This document shows positions 60,313 through 64,000 of a DNA stretch of 64,000 nucleotides, in pieces. Source of the DNA: Paenibacillus sp. FSL H8-0548 (GTDB lineage: Bacteria > Bacillota > Bacilli > Paenibacillales > Paenibacillaceae); NCBI RefSeq assembly GCF_038630985.1, contig NZ_CP152049.1, forward strand, positions 3,119,501-3,183,500, written 5' to 3'. The translations under genes were made by a program, and so were the position numbers. Within the stretch, counting starts at the first letter, position 1. Every line of letters begins with the position of its first letter. The notes beneath the pieces were generated by a model. That model saw only the letters and a program-made list of their open reading frames with translations, was not told the origin of the DNA and ran no database searches.

Positions 60313-61554
60313 ATGAGCAGCAACGACATCATCGTCAGTTTGGACATCGGTACATCCAAAGTTCGAGCTATTATTGGTGAAGTGAGTAATGGAGCCATTA
60401 ATATTATTGGAGTTGGATCTGCCGACTCAGAGGGTATTCGCAAAGGAGCAATTGTAGATATTGACCAAACCGTGAATTCGATCCGTAATGCCGTAGAGCA
60501 TGCGGAACGCATGGTAGGCATTCAAATATCCGACGTTTATGTAGGGATTCAGGGCAGCCATATTGCACTGCAGACCAATCGTGGCGTCGTTGCAGTATCC
60601 AACGAGGATCGTGAAATAGGTGAAGAAGATATTGAACGTGTATTGCAAGCAGCTAAAGTAGTGGCGCTTCCACCTGAGCGTGAAATCATCAATCTGGTTC
60701 CAAAGCAGTATTTGGTTGATGGCTTGGAAGGGATTTCAGATCCGCGAGGTATGATTGGAGTACGCCTTGAGGTAGAGGCGACAATCGTCACGGGGACGAA
60801 GACTGCCATACATAACCTTATGCGTTGTGTAGAGAAAGCGGGCCTTCGTATTTCTGGTGTTATTCTACTGTCTCTGGCATCAGGCGTGGTGTCCTTGACT
60901 AAGGATGAGAAATCGATGGGCACGGTACTAACGGATATTGGAGCAGGCTCATGCACGATCGCGATTTATGATCAGGGCGGGCTAGCAGCAACATCGACGC
61001 TTCCAATTGGCGGCGAATATGTTACGAATGACATTGCATATGGCTTACGTACACAGACCGATCAAGCGGAGAAAATTAAACTGAAATACGGATGTGCGAA
61101 TGTACTTGATGCAGCAGAAGATGTGAAGTTTAAGGTGACGCGTATGGGCAGCAATGTAGAGAAGGAATTTTCACAGGTTGATCTAGCAAGCATTGTTGAA
61201 CCGCGTATGCAAGAAATTTTTCATCTTATTCGGCAAGAGGTTCGCCGGCTTGGCTATGGAGAAAAGGTTAACGGTTATGTTCTTACCGGCGGATCGGTAT
61301 CGATGCCAGGAACGCTCGCTTTGGCCCAGACAGAGCTGGAGACTTCCGTGAGAATCGCACTGCCTGATTATATCGGAGTAAGAGATCCGGCATTTAGCAG
61401 CGGTGTAGGCATGATTCAATACGTATCGAAATATATGGGAGCTCGTGGAACTGGAGCGGTGAAGAAAACGGCAAACCGCAAAGCAAGTCCAGCAGCTTCA
61501 ACTAAACCCGGTATGTTTGAGCGTATCAAAAGTATGTTTAACGAATTTATTTAA
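60313..61554 (+). CDS. ftsA: Cell division protein FtsA
   Basis: A 413-residue actin-like protein that anchors FtsZ to the membrane. SLDIGTSKVRAIIGEVSNG (phosphate 1), SHIALQTNRGVV, VLTDIGAGSCTIAIYDQGG (phosphate 2), VLTGGSVSMPGTLAL (adenosine) and the C-terminal amphipathic helix GMFERIKSMFNEFI for membrane binding. ATG 60313 with GGAGGTG upstream was preferred over an in-frame ATG at 60292. It is followed by ftsZ after 117 bp containing an AAATATAAG/CTTATATTT hairpin. Confidence 0.96.
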   Translation: MSSNDIIVSLDIGTSKVRAIIGEVSNGAINIIGVGSADSEGIRKGAIVDIDQTVNSIRNAVEHAERMVGIQISDVYVGIQGSHIALQTNRGVVAVSNEDREIGEEDIERVLQAAKVVALPPEREIINLVPKQYLVDGLEGISDPRGMIGVRLEVEATIVTGTKTAIHNLMRCVEKAGLRISGVILLSLASGVVSLTKDEKSMGTVLTDIGAGSCTIAIYDQGGLAATSTLPIGGEYVTNDIAYGLRTQTDQAEKIKLKYGCANVLDAAEDVKFKVTRMGSNVEKEFSQVDLASIVEPRMQEIFHLIRQEVRRLGYGEKVNGYVLTGGSVSMPGTLALAQTELETSVRIALPDYIGVRDPAFSSGVGMIQYVSKYMGARGTGAVKKTANRKASPAASTKPGMFERIKSMFNEFI

Positions 61555-61671
61555 AAATATAAGTTAATATAAGATTCGCCTCTATACGATGCTTATATTT
61601 TACCGCGAAACGTTGCTGTACCGTCTCATGATGCTGTCAGCAGTTTACGCTTGACTGGGGGAAAATGAAAG

Positions 61672-62784
61672 ATGTTGGAATTTGACTTTGAGCTTGAGCA
61701 GCTTGCTCAAATAAAAGTAATAGGTGTAGGCGGTGGCGGCAGCAATGCAGTTAACCGAATGATAGAGAATGGTGTTAAGGGCGTAGAGTTTATTACGGTA
61801 AATACCGATGCTCAGGCGCTTCATTTGGCAAAATCCGAGCATAAGCTGCAAATCGGCGATAAGCTGACACGTGGTCTTGGTGCGGGTGCGAATCCAGATG
61901 TAGGCAGCAAAGCGGCAGAGGAATCTCGTGAAATTATAATGAACCAGCTAAAAGGCTCGGATATGGTATTCGTAACAGCTGGTATGGGTGGCGGAACAGG
62001 AACCGGTGCGGCGCCAGTAATCGCCGAAATCGCTCGTGAGTGCGGAGCTTTGACGGTTGGTGTTGTTACTCGTCCATTTACTTTTGAAGGACGTAAGCGT
62101 TCGGGACAAGCTGAGCTTGGCATCGAAGCACTTAAGGAAAAAGTAGATACACTAATTGTCATTCCAAATGACCGATTGCTAGAAATCGTAGACAAGAAGA
62201 CTCCGATGCTTGAAGCTTTCCGTGAAGCGGATAACGTACTTCGTCAAGCTGTACAAGGTATCTCTGATCTTATCGCTGTTCCAGGTCTAATCAATCTCGA
62301 TTTTGCCGATGTAAAAACGATTATGACTGAACGTGGTTCTGCCCTGATGGGTATTGGTATCGCAACAGGTGAGAATCGTGCAGCTGAAGCAGCTCGCAAA
62401 GCGATTATGAGCCCCTTGCTAGAGACGTCTATCGATGGCGCACGCGGTGTTATTATGAATATTACGGGTGGCAGCAATCTGTCTCTCTACGAAGTTAATG
62501 AAGCAGCCGAAATTGTCATTTCTGCATCTGATCCAGATGTGAATATGATCTTCGGTGCGATTATCGATGAGGATCTGAAGGATGAAATCAAAGTAACCGT
62601 AATTGCGACGGGCTTTGAGCACAAGCCACCTACACCTCGTCGTTCTCCACAGCAGCCAGAAGCGGTTGATACAAGACAACAAGGTACCACTAGTGGTGTT
62701 AAGCCTTTTGGAGCGGGCAACACTTCCAGCGACCAACTGGAAATCCCAGCATTCCTTCGCAATCGTCCACGTAACGATCGCTAG
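61672..62784 (+). CDS. ftsZ: Cell division GTPase FtsZ
   Basis: A 370-residue tubulin-like GTPase forming the Z ring. [22 protein letters not shown], the tubulin signature [11 protein letters not shown] (about 105-115), [20 protein letters not shown], and the T7 loop region [11 protein letters not shown] are present. C-terminal linker of about 50 residues, then the conserved peptide [10 protein letters not shown] that binds FtsA and other partners, ending RPRNDR. ATG 61672 with GGGGGAAAAT upstream. It is the last gene of the cluster, closed by the terminator at 62800. Confidence 0.98.
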   Translation: MLEFDFELEQLAQIKVIGVGGGGSNAVNRMIENGVKGVEFITVNTDAQALHLAKSEHKLQIGDKLTRGLGAGANPDVGSKAAEESREIIMNQLKGSDMVFVTAGMGGGTGTGAAPVIAEIARECGALTVGVVTRPFTFEGRKRSGQAELGIEALKEKVDTLIVIPNDRLLEIVDKKTPMLEAFREADNVLRQAVQGISDLIAVPGLINLDFADVKTIMTERGSALMGIGIATGENRAAEAARKAIMSPLLETSIDGARGVIMNITGGSNLSLYEVNEAAEIVISASDPDVNMIFGAIIDEDLKDEIKVTVIATGFEHKPPTPRRSPQQPEAVDTRQQGTTSGVKPFGAGNTSSDQLEIPAFLRNRPRNDR

Positions 62785-62799
62785 AAGCATTTCTAATTC

Positions 62800-62826
62800 G
62801 CCTCACCATTTATGGTGAGGCTTTTT
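62800..62826 (+). terminator. Terminator after ftsZ
   Basis: GCCTCACC (62800-62807), six-base loop, GGTGAGGC (62814-62821), then five T. It ends the dcw transcript and precedes the palindrome array. Confidence 0.92.
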
Positions 62827-62839
62827 GTTGTTCTTTCAG

Positions 62840-64000
62840 AGAGAAAGCGGCGTATAGTGGAGCGCTAAAAGACGCTGTAAGCATGTATATGCTCTTACAG
62901 CGAAGGAGTAACTGGTAACGGTGGCCTGTAAGCACATATACGTGCTTACAGGGTGAAAACGGCGCATGGGGTAGGAGGAAAGGACGCTGTAAGCACATAT
63001 ACGTGCTTACAGAGTGAAAACGGCGCATGGAGGAGGATGAAAGGACGCTGTAAGCACGTATATGCTCTTACAGCGAAGGAGTAACTGGTAACGGTGGCCT
63101 GTAAGCACATCTATGTGCTTACAGAGTGAAAACGGCGTATGGAGGAGGATGAAAGGACGCTGTAAGCACGTATATGCTCTTACAGTGAAGGAGTACTTGG
63201 TAATGGTGGCCTGTAAGCACATATATGCTCTTACAGCGAAGGAGTAACCGGTAACGGTAGTCTGTAAGCACATATACGTGCTTACAGAGTGAAAACGGCG
63301 CATGGAGGAGGATGAAAGGACGCTGTAAGCACGTATATGCTCTTACAGCGAAGGAGTAACTGGTAACGGTGGCCTGTAAGCACATATACGTGCTTACAGA
63401 GTGAAAACGGCGTATGGAGGAGGATGAAAGGACGCTGTAAGCACGTATACGTGCTTACAGCGAAGGAGTACTCGGTAATGGTGGCCTGTAAGCACATATA
63501 CGTGCTTACAGGGTGAAAACGGCGCATGGAGGAGGAGGAAAGGACGCTGTAAGCACGTATATGCTCTTACAGCGAAGGAGTAACCGGTAACGGTAGTCTG
63601 TAAGCACATATACGTGCTTACAGAGTGAAAACGGCGTATGGAGGAGGATGAAAGGACGCTGTAAGCACGTATATGCTCTTACAGCGAAGGAGTAACCGGT
63701 AATGGTGGCCTGTAAGCACATATACGTGCTTACAGAGTGAAAACGGCGTATGGAGGAGGATGAAAGGACGCTGTAAGCACGTATACGCTCTTACAGCGAA
63801 GGAGTACTCGGTAATGGTGGCCTGTAAGCACATATACGTGCTTACAGGGTGAAAACGGCGCATGGAGGAGGAGGAAAGGACGCTGTAAGCACGTATATGC
63901 TCTTACAGCGAAGGAGGAACCGGTAATGGTGGCCTGTAAGCACATATACGTGCTTACAGAGTGAAAACGGCGTATGGAGGAGGATGAAAGGACGCTGTAA
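62840..64000. repeat. Tandem palindrome array after ftsZ (112-bp unit, continues past the window)
   Basis: At least 20 complete 26-bp palindromes lie at 62875, 62926, 62987, 63048, 63099, 63160, 63211, 63262, 63323, 63374, 63435, 63486, 63547, 63598, 63659, 63710, 63771, 63822, 63883 and 63934, with a 21st cut by the window end. Type A has arms CTGTAAGCAC and GTGCTTACAG (11 copies); type B has right arm GCTCTTACAG (9 copies). Two conserved spacers of 25 bp (CGAAGGAGTAACCGGTAATG plus GTGGC) and 35 bp (AGTGAAAACGGCG...AAAGGACG) mostly alternate, giving start-to-start distances of only 51 or 61 bp. A degraded 35-bp spacer at 62840 marks the left edge. The many minus-strand frames here are frame-cycling artefacts of the 112-bp period, not genes. 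Confidence 0.92.

Noticed and set aside
61552..61603. Terminator between ftsA and ftsZ
   Set aside because: AAATATAAG and CTTATATTT can pair, but the stem is A/T only with a long loop and no T tract, so it is unlikely to stop transcription.
62810..63945. Several overlapping minus-strand reading frames with repeated peptides (YMCLQATITGYSFAVRAYTC and similar)
   Set aside because: They arise because the 112-bp period is one more than a multiple of three, so the same DNA is read in all frames; they lack consistent ribosome binding sites and appear in every frame.
62875..64000. CRISPR array
   Set aside because: The repeats are short palindromes and the spacers are themselves two conserved sequences of 25 and 35 bp, so there is no spacer diversity; no cas genes are visible.

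Overview
The window looks like a chromosomal segment of a spore-forming, Gram-positive Paenibacillaceae bacterium (Paenibacillus or a close relative). Evidence: the typA-ylaH ... ylaJ-phoH block and the rsfA-panE-bshC-mraZ order known from Bacillales, sporulation genes inside the cell-wall cluster (spoVD, spoVE), a YhcN/YlaJ-type spore lipoprotein, bacillithiol synthesis (bshC), YesMN-type two-component control of sugar uptake, and MurE with the DNPR motif of meso-diaminopimelate-adding enzymes. No phage, IS transposase, CRISPR array, tRNA or rRNA was seen.

Layout. 1-9900: a DUF1836 gene cut by the window edge; a cyclic-di-GMP-I (GEMM) riboswitch with its own terminator in front of a chemotaxis receptor; a GH1 beta-glucosidase; a UbiA-type prenyltransferase; an unassigned beta-rich protein followed by a histidine kinase/NarL-type regulator pair; a YwaF-like membrane protein; a nitroreductase-like protein. 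9901-12500: non-coding stretches rich in palindromic repeats around a HAD hydrolase and a lytic transglycosylase. 12493-14864: a NifS-like cysteine desulfurase with ThiI (4-thiouridine/thiamine sulfur transfer). 14949-24479: a carbohydrate-uptake locus with YesM/YesN, two ABC permeases, a lipoprotein binding protein, a six-hairpin glycosidase-like protein and a GH43-like protein. 24514-26659: two divergent TerC-family genes and a small membrane protein. 26698-32721: typA to phoH. 32727-36946: an orphan solute-binding protein, a secreted coiled-coil protein, a MidA-like methyltransferase and DUF2626. 37222-43649: rsfA, panE, a DUF3397 gene, bshC, ahcY and a DUF4349 lipoprotein. 43784-62826: the division and cell-wall (dcw) cluster mraZ, rsmH, ftsL, pbp2B-like, spoVD, murE, murF, mraY, murD, spoVE, murB, murA, divIB, ftsA, ftsZ. 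62875-64000: a tandem palindrome array running off the window end.

How the parts work together. The dcw genes are co-directional and tightly packed. They provide lipid-linked peptidoglycan precursor synthesis (MurA, MurB, MurD, MurE, MurF, MraY), septal polymerisation (PBP, the SEDS protein SpoVE, SpoVD) and the Z ring (FtsZ, FtsA, FtsL, DivIB). MurG, expected between spoVE and murB, is absent; a 423-bp stretch without a convincing gene lies there.

The most unusual content is non-coding. (1) An array after ftsZ holds 20 complete 26-bp palindromes spaced only 51 or 61 bp apart. (2) A ~190-bp element that folds as one long imperfect hairpin occurs three times. (3) A ~100-bp double-hairpin element occurs six times (two of them incomplete), each time in the same orientation and directly after a T-rich tract, usually that of an intrinsic terminator. 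(4) A 189-bp element has 26-bp terminal inverted repeats. (5) The mraZ leader carries 10-bp-phased TGGGG boxes that could also form a G-quadruplex over the ribosome binding site. All coordinates and motifs were read by eye. Family names rest on recognition of motifs and gene order, not on database searches.
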